Shown here one piece after another: positions 7,321-14,723 of a DNA stretch of 25,434 nt. Source of the stretch: an uncultured Christensenella sp. (GTDB lineage Bacteria > Bacillota > Clostridia > Christensenellales > UBA3700); the NCBI GenBank assembly GCA_910579785.1, contig CAJTVJ010000023.1, positions 1-25,434 of the forward strand. The letters are read 5' to 3'. The translations under genes were made by a program, and so were the position numbers. Below the pieces are notes generated by a model. The model did no database searches. It was given only the letters and a program-made list of their open reading frames with translations, and was not told the DNA's origin. Every line of letters begins with the position of its first letter. The first letter of the stretch is position 1.

Positions 7321-7447
7321 AATTGAAAAAATATAGAACGCAATTTCTAGTATGGTTATGGAAATTCCCATATCATCTAATATAAAAAAAATAAACTCTC
7401 TCAACATTATATAAATATACTGATATGACAATAACAAAGGTGGCAAT

Positions 7448-9367
7448 ATGAAAAATTCACTAAGTAAAAAACAAAAAAAGAATATGACAAGGATACTTAT
7501 ATCGCTTGTTGCATTTCTTATAGTCGTCATCACCGACAAGATAGTCGACCTTGCGAAAGTGACGGATAGCAATTTTGGATGGTTGCTTCCCTTCTGTCTT
7601 TACTTTGCGATTTATGCGGTGATAGGTTACGACGTGCTCTTCAAAGCCGTGCGCAACATACTGCACGGACAGGTCTTTGACGAAAACTTTTTGATGGGCA
7701 TTGCGACGTTGGGCGCATTTGCTCTGGGAATATATACAGGAGTGTCAGGCAAGGACATAGAGGGCTTTGACGAAGCTTGCGCTGTGCTGCTCTTCTATCA
7801 AGTGGGCGAATTCTTCCAAAGCTATGCGACGGGCAAATCAAGAAAGTCGATATCCGCGCTCATGGATATACGTCCCGACTATGCAAATATCGAGACTGAC
7901 GAAGGCGTTGTCGAGGTCGATCCCGAAGACGTCGAGATAGGACAGATAATACTTGTCAATCCCGGCGAAAAGATACCTCTCGACGGTATAGTAGTCAAAG
8001 GGTCTTCGACGCTTGACACCAAGGCTTTGACGGGAGAATCAGCGCCTAGCGAAGTGGGAGAAGGCGATGAAGTAATAAGCGGCTGCGTCAATATGACCTC
8101 GCAAATACAAGTAAGAGTGACCAAAGTCTTCTATGATTCTACCGTATCAAAGATATTGGAACTTGTGGAAAACGCGTCGTCGAGAAAGTCCAAGGCAGAA
8201 AACTTTATCACCAAATTTGCAAAGTATTACACCCCTGCGGTAGTCGGCGCGGCATTGCTTCTTGCCGTCATACCGGGCGCAATAAGCGGAGATTGGTATT
8301 CTTGGATATACAGAGCTTTGAGCTTCTTAGTAGTCTCCTGCCCCTGCGCTCTCGTCGTGTCGATACCGCTGTCATTCTTTGCCGGCATAGGCAGCGCGTC
8401 TAAGCACGGCATACTCGTCAAAGGCTCTAACTATCTCGAAATGCTAAACAAGGCAAACGTATTCGTATTTGACAAGACGGGTACGCTGACAAAGGGCAAC
8501 TTTGCAGTCACAGACATATCTTCGCAAGAGAATCGCGACGAAATACTGCGGCTTGCGGCAATAGCCGAGCAAGGCTCGTCGCACCCTATCGCCAAGTCTA
8601 TTTTGCAACATTACGGCAAAGAGGTTGACAGCGGATATACGACGACCAACGTCGCCGGACAGGGAATAATTGCGCAAAAAAGCGACGACGTCATATATTG
8701 CGGCAATGAAAAACTTATGCGAGAAAACAACGTCGACTTTGCTCCCCACGACGGAGTTGGCACAGTTGTGTACGTCGCGCAAGGCGGCAAATTTGTAGGT
8801 TGGATATTGATAAGCGACGAATTGAAAGAAGAGACAAAAGACGTAATAGATGAACTCAACTCAATGAACTGCAAGACGGTCATGCTGACAGGCGACAATG
8901 AAAGGGTCGCAAAGCAAGTCGCGGCGCAAGTAGGTCTGACAAGCTATCAAGCTTCCCTGCTGCCGCAAAATAAGGTCGAATGCCTTGAAAAGATTCTTGC
9001 GGAAAAAGGCAAAGGCGACGCAGTCTGCTTTGTCGGCGACGGCATCAACGACGCGCCCGTGCTTATGCGCTCCGACATAGGAATAGCAATGGGCGGAGTG
9101 GGTAGCGACGCCGCAATAGAGGCTTCTGACATAGTGCTTATGCAAGACGATCTGCGCGGTATTGCCAAGGCAAAACGCATTGCCAAAAAGACAATGTCCG
9201 TCGTAATTCAAAACATCGTCATATCGCTTGCCGTCAAAGCTTTGATAATGCTTCTCTCCGCTCTTGGCATTACGGGTATGTGGCTTGCCGTGATCGGCGA
9301 CGTAGGCGTTGCGATAGTCGCCATACTCAACGCTATGAGAGTAAATTCTTCCTCTAAAAGAAAATAA
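7448..9367 (+). CDS. Zinc/cadmium/cobalt-exporting P1B-type ATPase
   Basis: A 639-aa ATP-driven metal exporter of the ZntA/CadA type in the cytoplasmic membrane. Visible motifs are actuator TGES (195-198), metal-translocating CPC in TM6 (298-300), phosphorylation site DKTGT (D342), SSHP (377-380), TGDNE near 480 and GDGINDAP near 530. The last helices keep the Lys of SLAVKALIML and the Asp of IGDVGVAI, matching ZntA K693 and D714, which marks Zn/Cd/Co rather than copper pumps. The N-terminus starts with a short basic stretch and goes straight to TM1, with no HMA domain; the 72-aa HMA protein upstream probably fills that role. AAAGGTGG precedes the ATG. I found no convincing own promoter. Confidence 0.95.
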   Translation: MKNSLSKKQKKNMTRILISLVAFLIVVITDKIVDLAKVTDSNFGWLLPFCLYFAIYAVIGYDVLFKAVRNILHGQVFDENFLMGIATLGAFALGIYTGVSGKDIEGFDEACAVLLFYQVGEFFQSYATGKSRKSISALMDIRPDYANIETDEGVVEVDPEDVEIGQIILVNPGEKIPLDGIVVKGSSTLDTKALTGESAPSEVGEGDEVISGCVNMTSQIQVRVTKVFYDSTVSKILELVENASSRKSKAENFITKFAKYYTPAVVGAALLLAVIPGAISGDWYSWIYRALSFLVVSCPCALVVSIPLSFFAGIGSASKHGILVKGSNYLEMLNKANVFVFDKTGTLTKGNFAVTDISSQENRDEILRLAAIAEQGSSHPIAKSILQHYGKEVDSGYTTTNVAGQGIIAQKSDDVIYCGNEKLMRENNVDFAPHDGVGTVVYVAQGGKFVGWILISDELKEETKDVIDELNSMNCKTVMLTGDNERVAKQVAAQVGLTSYQASLLPQNKVECLEKILAEKGKGDAVCFVGDGINDAPVLMRSDIGIAMGGVGSDAAIEASDIVLMQDDLRGIAKAKRIAKKTMSVVIQNIVISLAVKALIMLLSALGITGMWLAVIGDVGVAIVAILNAMRVNSSSKRK

Positions 9368-9372
9368 TATAT

Positions 9373-9411
9373 AGCGGCATGGAGATTTTCTTCATGTCGC
9401 TTTGATTTTAT
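9373..9411 (+). terminator. Terminator of the ATPase gene
   Basis: Stem 9373-9383 with 9391-9401 (AGCGGCATG / CATGTCGCT core, one G-U) followed by TTTGATTTT. Confidence 0.65.
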
Positions 9412-9422
9412 ATAAAAAATTG

Positions 9423-9451
9423 TTGACAAAAGCTATCGCTTCGCATATAAT
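9423..9451 (+). promoter_or_regulatory. Promoter of a putative small RNA
   Basis: Perfect TTGACA (9423-9428), 17-nt spacer, perfect TATAAT (9446-9451). No open reading frame follows. Confidence 0.8.
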
Positions 9452-9457
9452 AGTTTT

Positions 9458-9528
9458 AGTAGCTAGGACGTCAAGGTTGTTGGGGAATCGTACCCCAAGG
9501 GTTTTGACAGTTCCCAGCTATTTTTTTA
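9458..9528 (+). ncRNA. Putative small hairpin RNA, about 70 nt
   Basis: Downstream of a consensus promoter is a single long imperfect hairpin that ends in seven T residues. The base TAGCT (9460-9464) pairs with AGCTA (9516-9520). GTCAAGGTT (9470-9478) pairs with GGTTTTGAC (9500-9508) using G-U pairs. TTGGGG (9480-9485) pairs with CCCCAA (9493-9498) around loop AATCGTA. There is no start codon with a ribosome site inside. It is placed right after the zinc ATPase. I do not recognise a known RNA family. Confidence 0.65.
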
Positions 9529-9565
9529 TTCCAATGCAATAATTAAAAAATTTGCAATACCAACA

Positions 9566-9600
9566 AAAAAACACGGACTTAAAATAAGTCCGCATTTTTT
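9566..9600 (-). terminator. Bidirectional terminator after the Met tRNAs
   Basis: An 8-bp stem CGGACTTA / TAAGTCCG (9574-9581 with 9585-9592) flanked by A7 and T7. It ends the minus-strand tRNA pair and could also back up the small RNA terminator. A weaker stem GGCG / CGCC lies at 9610-9622. Confidence 0.8.
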
Positions 9601-9627
9601 TACTCTTTTGGCGATAAACGCCTTTTT

Positions 9628-9705
9628 TGGTACCGGTGATCGGATTTGAACCAATGACCTGTCGGGTATGAACCGACCGCTATAGACCAACTAAGCTACA
9701 CCGGC
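9628..9705 (-). tRNA. tRNA-Met(CAT), elongator, CCA encoded
   Basis: The anticodon stem GTCGG/CCGAC encloses loop TTCATAC (anticodon CAT). The acceptor GCCGGTG pairs with CACCGGT (one G-U), then A and CCA (9630-9628). The GGTTCATACCCG core and TACCA end match Bacillus elongator tRNA-Met better than the CAT-type tRNA-Ile. Confidence 0.92.
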
Positions 9706-9709
9706 ATAA

Positions 9710-9784
<75 letters not shown>

Positions 9785-9940
9785 ATATTAAAATACATCT
9801 GTCAATGCCTTACAATAATATATTAAATAAAATTGTTTGTCAAGAGTTTTTTACGCTTTTGCAAAAAATATTTCGCTTTGAACGATTACATATACATTAT
9901 ATGCTTGCTTTTTTGATTTTCCTACGTATTTTGACAATTC

Positions 9941-10801
9941 TTATAGTTTTCCCAATTTATATTTTAGATAACCTTCTTGATTGTCAGACTCTCTCACAAT
10001 CAACTCGTCTTGTCCCAACATCTCCATTATAGCCGACAATAATCTGCCGCCGCCTACGATAATATTGGCGCGCTTTGCTTCCAAGCCGTCTAAGGTCAGC
10101 CTTTGCGACATATCCATATTATATATCTCATCTGTTATTCTTATGACGTCGCTTCTTTTTAATATATATCCGTCCACTACCGCCGCGTCGTATTTCTTCA
10201 TCTTTTCTTTGACTGCGGCAAAGGTAGTCGCAGTGCCGCCTATCGCCAGCATTTTATCAAACTTCGGCACGTTTCCGTACTGAGCAATGACGTCTGCAAC
10301 GTAGCTGTCTATCAAGTCTATATCTTCTGCGCATTTATCAAATATACGCACAAGTCCGATAGGCAGACTTTTGGCATACGTCAAACCGTTGGCGTCGCCC
10401 ACCGCAATCTCACTGCTTGCTCCGCCTATGTCAAGCACGCAGCAGACCCCATCCGTATACGCCCCTGCGAATCCCAGCTTTGCCTCGTCTTGACTTGCCA
10501 CGACGTCGATATCAATACCACGTCTTGCCAACATATCAACAAAATCTCGTCTGTTGCGGGCGCTGCGCACCGCCTCAGTCGCAAAGACGTATATCCCGTC
10601 GCACTTCTGCTCATTGGCTTCTTTGACGTACTCCTCTATCGCCGCTGCCGTCTCCTCCATTCTCTCGCCGTCAAGATTACCCGTCAACGAAAGACCGAGA
10701 GCAAGTCTTGTGGTATTGATTTTTTTATATATGGTCCTCTCTCCGTCGCTGACCATAAGTCTCACAGAATTTGATCCCACGTCTATAACTGCATATTTCA
10801 T
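9941..10801 (-). CDS. Ppx/GppA family phosphatase
   Basis: A 286-aa protein of the exopolyphosphatase / guanosine pentaphosphate phosphatase family with an actin-like ATPase fold. DVGSNSVRLMV (about 7-17) is the first phosphate-binding loop. ATEAVRSARNR matches the conserved second block, VLDIGGASSEIAVG the second phosphate loop (usual form DIGGGSxE), and IGGTATTFAA is a further family block. The length fits the short clostridial form with only the catalytic core. The ATG at 10801 has GAGGGAG 8 nt upstream; the frame to 10843 has no such site. It may act on polyphosphate or (p)ppGpp-type nucleotides; sequence cannot decide. It is a single gene. Confidence 0.9.
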   Translation of the reverse strand: MKYAVIDVGSNSVRLMVSDGERTIYKKINTTRLALGLSLTGNLDGERMEETAAAIEEYVKEANEQKCDGIYVFATEAVRSARNRRDFVDMLARRGIDIDVVASQDEAKLGFAGAYTDGVCCVLDIGGASSEIAVGDANGLTYAKSLPIGLVRIFDKCAEDIDLIDSYVADVIAQYGNVPKFDKMLAIGGTATTFAAVKEKMKKYDAAVVDGYILKRSDVIRITDEIYNMDMSQRLTLDGLEAKRANIIVGGGRLLSAIMEMLGQDELIVRESDNQEGYLKYKLGKL

Positions 10802-10989
10802 ATTACTTGCTCCCTCAACTGCGCGAATTCCTCTCATTTGCATATCATATCGCGCGCTCTGTGTGCCGACGCAAAAAATATTTTGCCGTCCTTTTTATAT
10901 AATACCATATTGATAAATCCAACTCAATAATTTTATAGCAAGACTCACTAAATTTATTTTGGGCAGAAGATTCATATATTTAAAAATGC

Positions 10990-11018
10990 TTGCACTTTTA
11001 TTTTCCAAATGATATAAT
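10990..11018 (+). promoter_or_regulatory. Promoter of the LRR lipoprotein gene
   Basis: TTGCAC (10990-10995), 17 nt, TATAAT (11013-11018), leaving a leader of about 50 nt with GGAGG before the ATG at 11076. Confidence 0.7.
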
Positions 11019-11075
11019 ATTATAAAGGAAAATTTAATTCATAAAACTTCGTTGTGACTACGGTGGAGGAAAACT

Positions 11076-12383
11076 ATGTATAAAAAGACCTTTATTATAT
11101 TTTTTGTATTGACAATTATTTTTACCTTGCTTATGGCGGCAGGTTGCAGCTATAAGGGCGACGAACTCCCAAGCGGAGAGAATACTCCCAGCGGCGAACT
11201 TTCAAGCGGCAACGACAATCTCAATGACAATTTGCATACGCACACCTACTCGTCGCAATGGTCAAACGACGGCGAATACCATTGGTATGCGGCGACTTGT
11301 TCGCACGACGTTGTGGATAGCAAAGCCAAGCACGATTTTAAAAACGGCGTCTGCTCGGTATGCAAATACTGCGACACCTACGGATTGATATATCAACTCA
11401 ATTCCGACGATACGTATACTGTTGCAGGAATACAGGAGAACTACTCGGGCACTGCCCTTGTCATTCCCTCGAAATACAACGGCAAAGACGTCACCGCTAT
11501 CGCCGCAAGAGCTTTTGAAGATCACAGCGAGTTGATAAGCGTGACAATTCCCGACAGTATAAATACAATCGGCGCGTTTGCGTTTGACGGCTGCAAAGGT
11601 TTGACGGGCGTATATATCTCCGACATGACAAGTTGGTGCAATATCAATTTCAAAAGCAGCCAATCCAATCCTTTGGAACATGCGCAAAAACTCTATCTCA
11701 ACAACGTGTTGGTAACACGACTAAACATTCCGAAAGACGTTGAATTTTTGGACAGCTATGCTTTTTATAACTGTAATGACATAATAGAAATCACCGTCGA
11801 CGAAAACAACGTAAGATATAAAAGTCAAGACAACTGCGTGATAGACAAGACTACCGACACCCTGACTCTTGGTTGTGTCAACAGCATTATTCCCTCTTAC
11901 GTTAAGATGATAGGTCCGTCGGCATTCAGCGGCTGCAAAGGCTTGACTAGTATTGAAATACCTCTTGGAGTGCAAACGATAGGATACTACGCATTTGAAG
12001 ATTGTAGCAACTTGACAGAAATCACCCTGCCGTCAAGCGTGACAAGTATAAGAGACGGCGCGTTTAAAAATTGCACAAGCTTAGAAAATATCAATTTGCC
12101 TGGCAATCTTGTAAATATAGGAATGAAGGCATTTGCATATTGCACAAGTCTTACTTCTCTCCAAATACCTAACGGTACGCAGACCATAGACCAAGGAGCG
12201 TTTGCTTCCTGCACAGGCTTGACGCAGATAAATATTCCGTCAAGCGTCTATGAAATGGGCGCGTTGGCGTTTGTGAACTGCCCTGCTCTCACTATATATT
12301 GCGAAGATGCAACCCAACCGATTGGATGGGATAAAACTTGGATGGGCAACAGCAACGTCGTCTGGAATAATCAAAATATATAA
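11076..12383 (+). CDS. BspA-like leucine-rich-repeat lipoprotein
   Basis: A 435-aa exported lipoprotein. The signal peptide MYKKTFIIFFVLTIIF... ends in the lipobox MAAGC with lipidated Cys24. A Ser/Gly/Asn linker (about 25-55) contains SGE/SGN repeats. Next comes a short Cys/His module (about 56-100, HTHTYSSQW ... YHWYAATCSHD ... GVCSVCKYC), common as a stalk in gut Firmicute surface proteins. From about 110 to 425 run several leucine-rich repeats of the LRR_5/BspA type, with units such as AFxxCxxLTxIxIPxxVxxIG. Family members mediate adhesion or binding of host and bacterial surfaces; the ligand is unknown. GTGGAGG precedes the ATG. It is a single gene. Confidence 0.93.
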   Translation: MYKKTFIIFFVLTIIFTLLMAAGCSYKGDELPSGENTPSGELSSGNDNLNDNLHTHTYSSQWSNDGEYHWYAATCSHDVVDSKAKHDFKNGVCSVCKYCDTYGLIYQLNSDDTYTVAGIQENYSGTALVIPSKYNGKDVTAIAARAFEDHSELISVTIPDSINTIGAFAFDGCKGLTGVYISDMTSWCNINFKSSQSNPLEHAQKLYLNNVLVTRLNIPKDVEFLDSYAFYNCNDIIEITVDENNVRYKSQDNCVIDKTTDTLTLGCVNSIIPSYVKMIGPSAFSGCKGLTSIEIPLGVQTIGYYAFEDCSNLTEITLPSSVTSIRDGAFKNCTSLENINLPGNLVNIGMKAFAYCTSLTSLQIPNGTQTIDQGAFASCTGLTQINIPSSVYEMGALAFVNCPALTIYCEDATQPIGWDKTWMGNSNVVWNNQNI

Positions 12384-12419
12384 AATATTTTGCATAGCGC
12401 GCATAAGTGAATATTTAAA

Positions 12420-12726
12420 AAAATTTTAAAAAACATAAGCCGACGTCTTGACCGTATAGATCACTACGTCGGCAAACGCGAAAATGCAAAAACACACAAG
12501 CAAATTACGGCAAGCCGTAACAGGTTGTCCCAATTCCCATGCGAGTTAGGGACGTCTTCTTTTGTAGGGGTATGTATATCAGAGCTATATGCGCTCTCGC
12601 ATTTTTCCTTTTGTATACTGCTCAGTCTCTCGACTGACACTTCGCTTACGACAAGTCTCTATCCTGTCCAAGCAAGTCGACGCTTTTGCACTTCACTAGA
12701 AGTAACACAGCTTTAACTTTTATTTA
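12420..12726 (-). ncRNA. Unassigned structured RNA candidate, about 300 nt
   Basis: A minus-strand unit with a near-consensus promoter, no supported reading frame, several small stem-loops and a terminator. Stems read on the minus strand are ACTTC-TAGT-GAAGT, CAGTC-GAGA-GACTG (GNRA loop), TGCG-AGAG-CGCA, GTCCC...GGGAC and TTACGG-CTTG-CCGTAA (12505-12520). The terminator stem is GCCGACGT / ACGTCGGC at 12473-12439. I looked for hallmarks of tmRNA, RNase P RNA and SRP RNA and did not see them; 6S RNA is usually shorter. Identity is unknown. Confidence 0.55.
12426..12473 (-). terminator. Terminator of the 12.4-12.7 kb RNA candidate
   Basis: Stem GCCGACGT (12473-12466) with ACGTCGGC (12446-12439), 19-nt loop, followed on the minus strand by a T-rich tract. 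It may also serve the LRR gene from the other side. Confidence 0.6.
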
Positions 12727-12731
12727 TACGT

Positions 12732-12760
12732 ATTTTATCATAGCGCATACGCATTGTCAA
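12732..12760 (-). promoter_or_regulatory. Promoter of the 12.4-12.7 kb RNA candidate
   Basis: TTGACA (12760-12755), 17-nt spacer, TAAAAT (12737-12732) on the minus strand. Confidence 0.7.
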
Positions 12761-12770
12761 TAGAAAGTAT

Positions 12771-12809
12771 GTCAAGCAAACCTAACATAGTGTCAAGTAA
12801 AGTTAACAT
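12771..12809. repeat. Two direct repeats upstream of the RNA promoter
   Basis: GTCAAGCAAACCTAACAT (12771-12788) and GTCAAGTAAAGTTAACAT (12792-12809) recur with a 21-bp period, two helical turns. They lie just upstream of the -35 box at 12760 and could be activator sites. From 12810 to 13020 I see no supported gene. Confidence 0.6.
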
Positions 12810-13020
12810 TGCAAGTAATTTCCAAAATATTTTGCTTATTCTATGCCTAAACCTATTAGATTCAATCAAATATAACTCAAAACTAAGCTTTCATAAATAA
12901 TACAAATGTCGAGATTGGCATATGTTCCCTATTTCTTAGACAGCATTTATATTGATCCAAAATACGCCGATTGTCAAAATTATTTCGCTTTTGTCTGCAC
13001 ATCGTTTATATAATAAACAA

Positions 13021-13051
13021 ACTCCGCCTCGACTGTAAGTCGGGGCGGAGT
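13021..13051 (-). terminator. Terminator of the 13.1-kb lipoprotein gene
   Basis: A 13-bp stem, ACTCCGCCTCGAC with GTCGGGGCGGAGT (one G-U), loop TGTAA, followed on the minus strand by TTTGTTTATT. Confidence 0.78.
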
Positions 13052-13087
13052 CGTCTGACGGTATCAACCGCCTAATTTGTTATTGAT

Positions 13088-14104
13088 TTAGTAAGTTATG
13101 CCTTCCAATATTTTGTCTATGTCTTCTTGACTGATATCCTTGATTTCTTTGTAATCATCAAAATTAGATGGCATATCAACTTTCTCGCAGTTTTCAATGC
13201 TTGCGCTAGTATTGATCTTTAAAGAGAATGCCTCTTTATTTGCCTCATCCTTAAAATTGAAATCATAATTAAGTTGAAGTTTTGCGCCTTGGAAAGTATT
13301 AGTTTCTTTATCAAATACCAAAATCATAGAACACTCTCCAAATGTTGCCGCCTTCAAGAATTCTTCTTCAAGATCGCTTGTAACGTAATCAGCCAAATCG
13401 CAAACCATTTCCTTTGTAAATACGTACTTGATACGATTATAATTTCCGTTATCGTTTACGTATGCCTTAAATCCGTCGCCGTATTCCTTTATAATATCGT
13501 CATATGACATTTCACAGACAATGCCGGTGACAGCACTCGTAGCCAAAGTTACAAACTGCTTAGACATAGTTGCCAAAACACTTTCAAGAGCCCCATCAAG
13601 CAAACTTGGTTTTTCACCCAATTTAACTTTGACGTTATTTTCACCTACGCCTAAATCAAAATAAGAAGTTTTATCCTTTCCATAAAGACCTAATTTAAGA
13701 TCAATGTTACGCTCTTTTCCGTCAACTATCGTAGCTTTTTGAGATCCTGTAATTGCCATTGCGCTTCCGTCAAAAAGAAATGCCCCGTTCACTTTCATAT
13801 CTATGAGCATACTCTCGGTCTCTTCGTTTTCGACAGTAGACACGTCTATTTTGTTACTTGCTGCCATTTTAATTCCTGTCCAGCCGTTGACTTGACTGCT
13901 ATTGCCGACCGACGTCGCCATCTTGCTTGCAGTATCCCCACTCATTGCGGTTGCTGCGCCGTCCCATTTACTTTTGGCTTCCTCAGCAGAAGCTTCTTTT
14001 GTGTACTTGCCATCGAACATTGTCGCAGGAGTACATGCCGCAACTGAGCATGCAAGAACAACAATAAGTACTATCGACAAGATTGCAAAAATTTTCTTCT
14101 TCAT
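13088..14104 (-). CDS. Putative lipoprotein, 338 aa, unknown function
   Basis: An exported lipoprotein with signal peptide MKKKIFAILSIVLIVVLA and lipobox SVAAC (lipidated Cys24). The mature part is mostly beta-like, with repeated short strands (IDMKVNGAFLFDGSAMAITG; NIDLKLGLYGKDKTSYFDLG). It resembles in style the large solute-facing lipoproteins of Clostridia, but I do not recognise the family. The acidic C-terminal end is DISQEDIDKILEGITY. AGGAGG lies 7 nt before the ATG. It is transcribed alone, has its own promoter and terminator, and converges with nothing obvious. Confidence 0.8.
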   Translation of the reverse strand: MKKKIFAILSIVLIVVLACSVAACTPATMFDGKYTKEASAEEAKSKWDGAATAMSGDTASKMATSVGNSSQVNGWTGIKMAASNKIDVSTVENEETESMLIDMKVNGAFLFDGSAMAITGSQKATIVDGKERNIDLKLGLYGKDKTSYFDLGVGENNVKVKLGEKPSLLDGALESVLATMSKQFVTLATSAVTGIVCEMSYDDIIKEYGDGFKAYVNDNGNYNRIKYVFTKEMVCDLADYVTSDLEEEFLKAATFGECSMILVFDKETNTFQGAKLQLNYDFNFKDEANKEAFSLKINTSASIENCEKVDMPSNFDDYKEIKDISQEDIDKILEGITY

Positions 14105-14140
14105 TTTCTTACCTCCTAAAAGTTTATATATCTTAATATT

Positions 14141-14169
14141 ATATTACTCTACTAAATAATTGGTGTCAA
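14141..14169 (-). promoter_or_regulatory. Promoter of the 338-aa lipoprotein gene
   Basis: TTGACA (14169-14164), 17 nt, TAATAT (14146-14141) on the minus strand. Confidence 0.75.
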
Positions 14170-14230
14170 GAGATAGCTGAAAATTTTACATTAATTTTTA
14201 ATTTTATTTTAATATAATAAAACTTACTTT

Positions 14231-14254
14231 AAAAAAGAACGGCTTGCCGTCCTT
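14231..14254 (-). terminator. Minus-strand terminator
   Basis: Stem AAGAACGGC / GCCGTCCTT (14235-14243 with 14246-14254, one G-U on the minus strand) followed on the minus strand by six T residues. It probably stops transcription arriving from the right before the lipoprotein promoter. Confidence 0.55.
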
Positions 14255-14282
14255 CTTGCCGCCTAATGCTTACAGTCACAAC

Positions 14283-14431
14283 AAAGATCTAGTCACCTCG
14301 ACCATAGCCCCATATCCTAAATAATATTGATTATATATAAGTCAAGTCATTTCGACCGTAGCGGAGAAATCTAGTCCGCTTTTTAACTCGTTGAGATTTC
14401 CCCACTTCACTGCGTTTCGGTCGTAAGGAGC
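14283..14431. repeat. Cluster of dispersed palindromic repeats
   Basis: Three units of the TCAYYTCGACC...GGAGARRTCT family occur here: 14290-14306, 14344-14374 (plus orientation) and about 14391-14431 (inverted). They match the units near 7100-7320 and 25126-25390. No gene is supported between 14105 and 14570. Confidence 0.65.
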
Positions 14432-14520
14432 ATCGCGACGGCTTAGCGAGCATGCAACCAGCATTTTGCGAGCGTCACTATTTCGGACTATCCTAGGTGG
14501 GCGCACTCCTTGTCGACCGG

Positions 14521-14550
14521 CAAAGAAAAAAGAAGCTCCCGCTTCTTTTT
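14521..14550 (-). terminator. Probable original terminator of tRNA-Leu
   Basis: A perfect 10-bp stem AAAAAGAAGC / GCTTCTTTTT (14527-14536 with 14541-14550) followed on the minus strand by T6CTTT. It lies 21 nt left of attL. Before the element inserted it would have been about 20 nt past the CCA end of tRNA-Leu, which fits a tRNA terminator now 6.1 kb away. Confidence 0.7.
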
Positions 14551-14569
14551 CTGTCGCCGCGTCGGCTTC

Positions 14570-14650
14570 CTGGTGCACCAGAAACGACAGAGATTGAACC
14601 CGAACTATATATTCGTAAACGGGTATGCGGGTTTTATCGCTGAAAGGTAA
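14570..14650 (+). other. Alternate 3' end of the recombinase gene, used in the circular form
   Basis: Reading CTG GTG CAC ... gives 26 sense codons to TAA at 14648-14650. The frame is the one that enters the core from the recombinase gene (TTG GTG C at 20689-20695). In an excised circle the recombinase would therefore end LSSLV-HQKRQRLNPNY...AER, about 531 aa, and be followed directly by a terminator. In the integrated form this piece has no start and is silent. Confidence 0.7.
14571..14576 (+). other. attL core (TGGTGC)
   Basis: The same six bases occur at 20690-20695 as the end of tRNA-Leu. Flanking bases differ on both sides (CC...AC here, TT...GG there), so the crossover lies within these six bases. 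Short cores of this kind are usual for serine recombinases. Confidence 0.7.
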
Positions 14651-14652
14651 GG

Positions 14653-14686
14653 AAAAAGCACAAGGTTGAAATGCCTTGTGCTTTTT
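14653..14686. terminator. Bidirectional terminator, rep and circular-form recombinase
   Basis: A 13-bp perfect stem (14653-14665 with 14674-14686) with A5 and T5 ends. It lies 3 nt after the alternate recombinase stop and 37 nt past the rep stop, so it serves both converging genes. Confidence 0.85.
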
Positions 14687-14723
14687 CTATGCCCACCCAA
14701 GAGATACCCACCCAGCAGAGCCG

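Noticed and set aside
9628..9705. CAT tRNA as a lysidine-type tRNA-Ile
   Set aside because: Anticodon arm and acceptor match Bacillus elongator tRNA-Met more closely; a tilS-recognition pattern is not apparent.
12906..13013. Plus-strand 35-codon frame MSRLAYVPYF...
   Set aside because: No ribosome site or promoter and no recognisable domain; could be a chance frame.
14342..14578. 78-aa open frame on the minus strand across the repeat cluster
   Set aside because: It consists of REP-like repeats, the tRNA-Leu terminator and the attL core; no ribosome site and no protein-like pattern.
14571..14603. Sequence resembling a tRNA 3' end (TGGTGC...TTGAACCCG)
   Set aside because: No cloverleaf can be folded; it is better explained as the att core plus the alternate recombinase tail.
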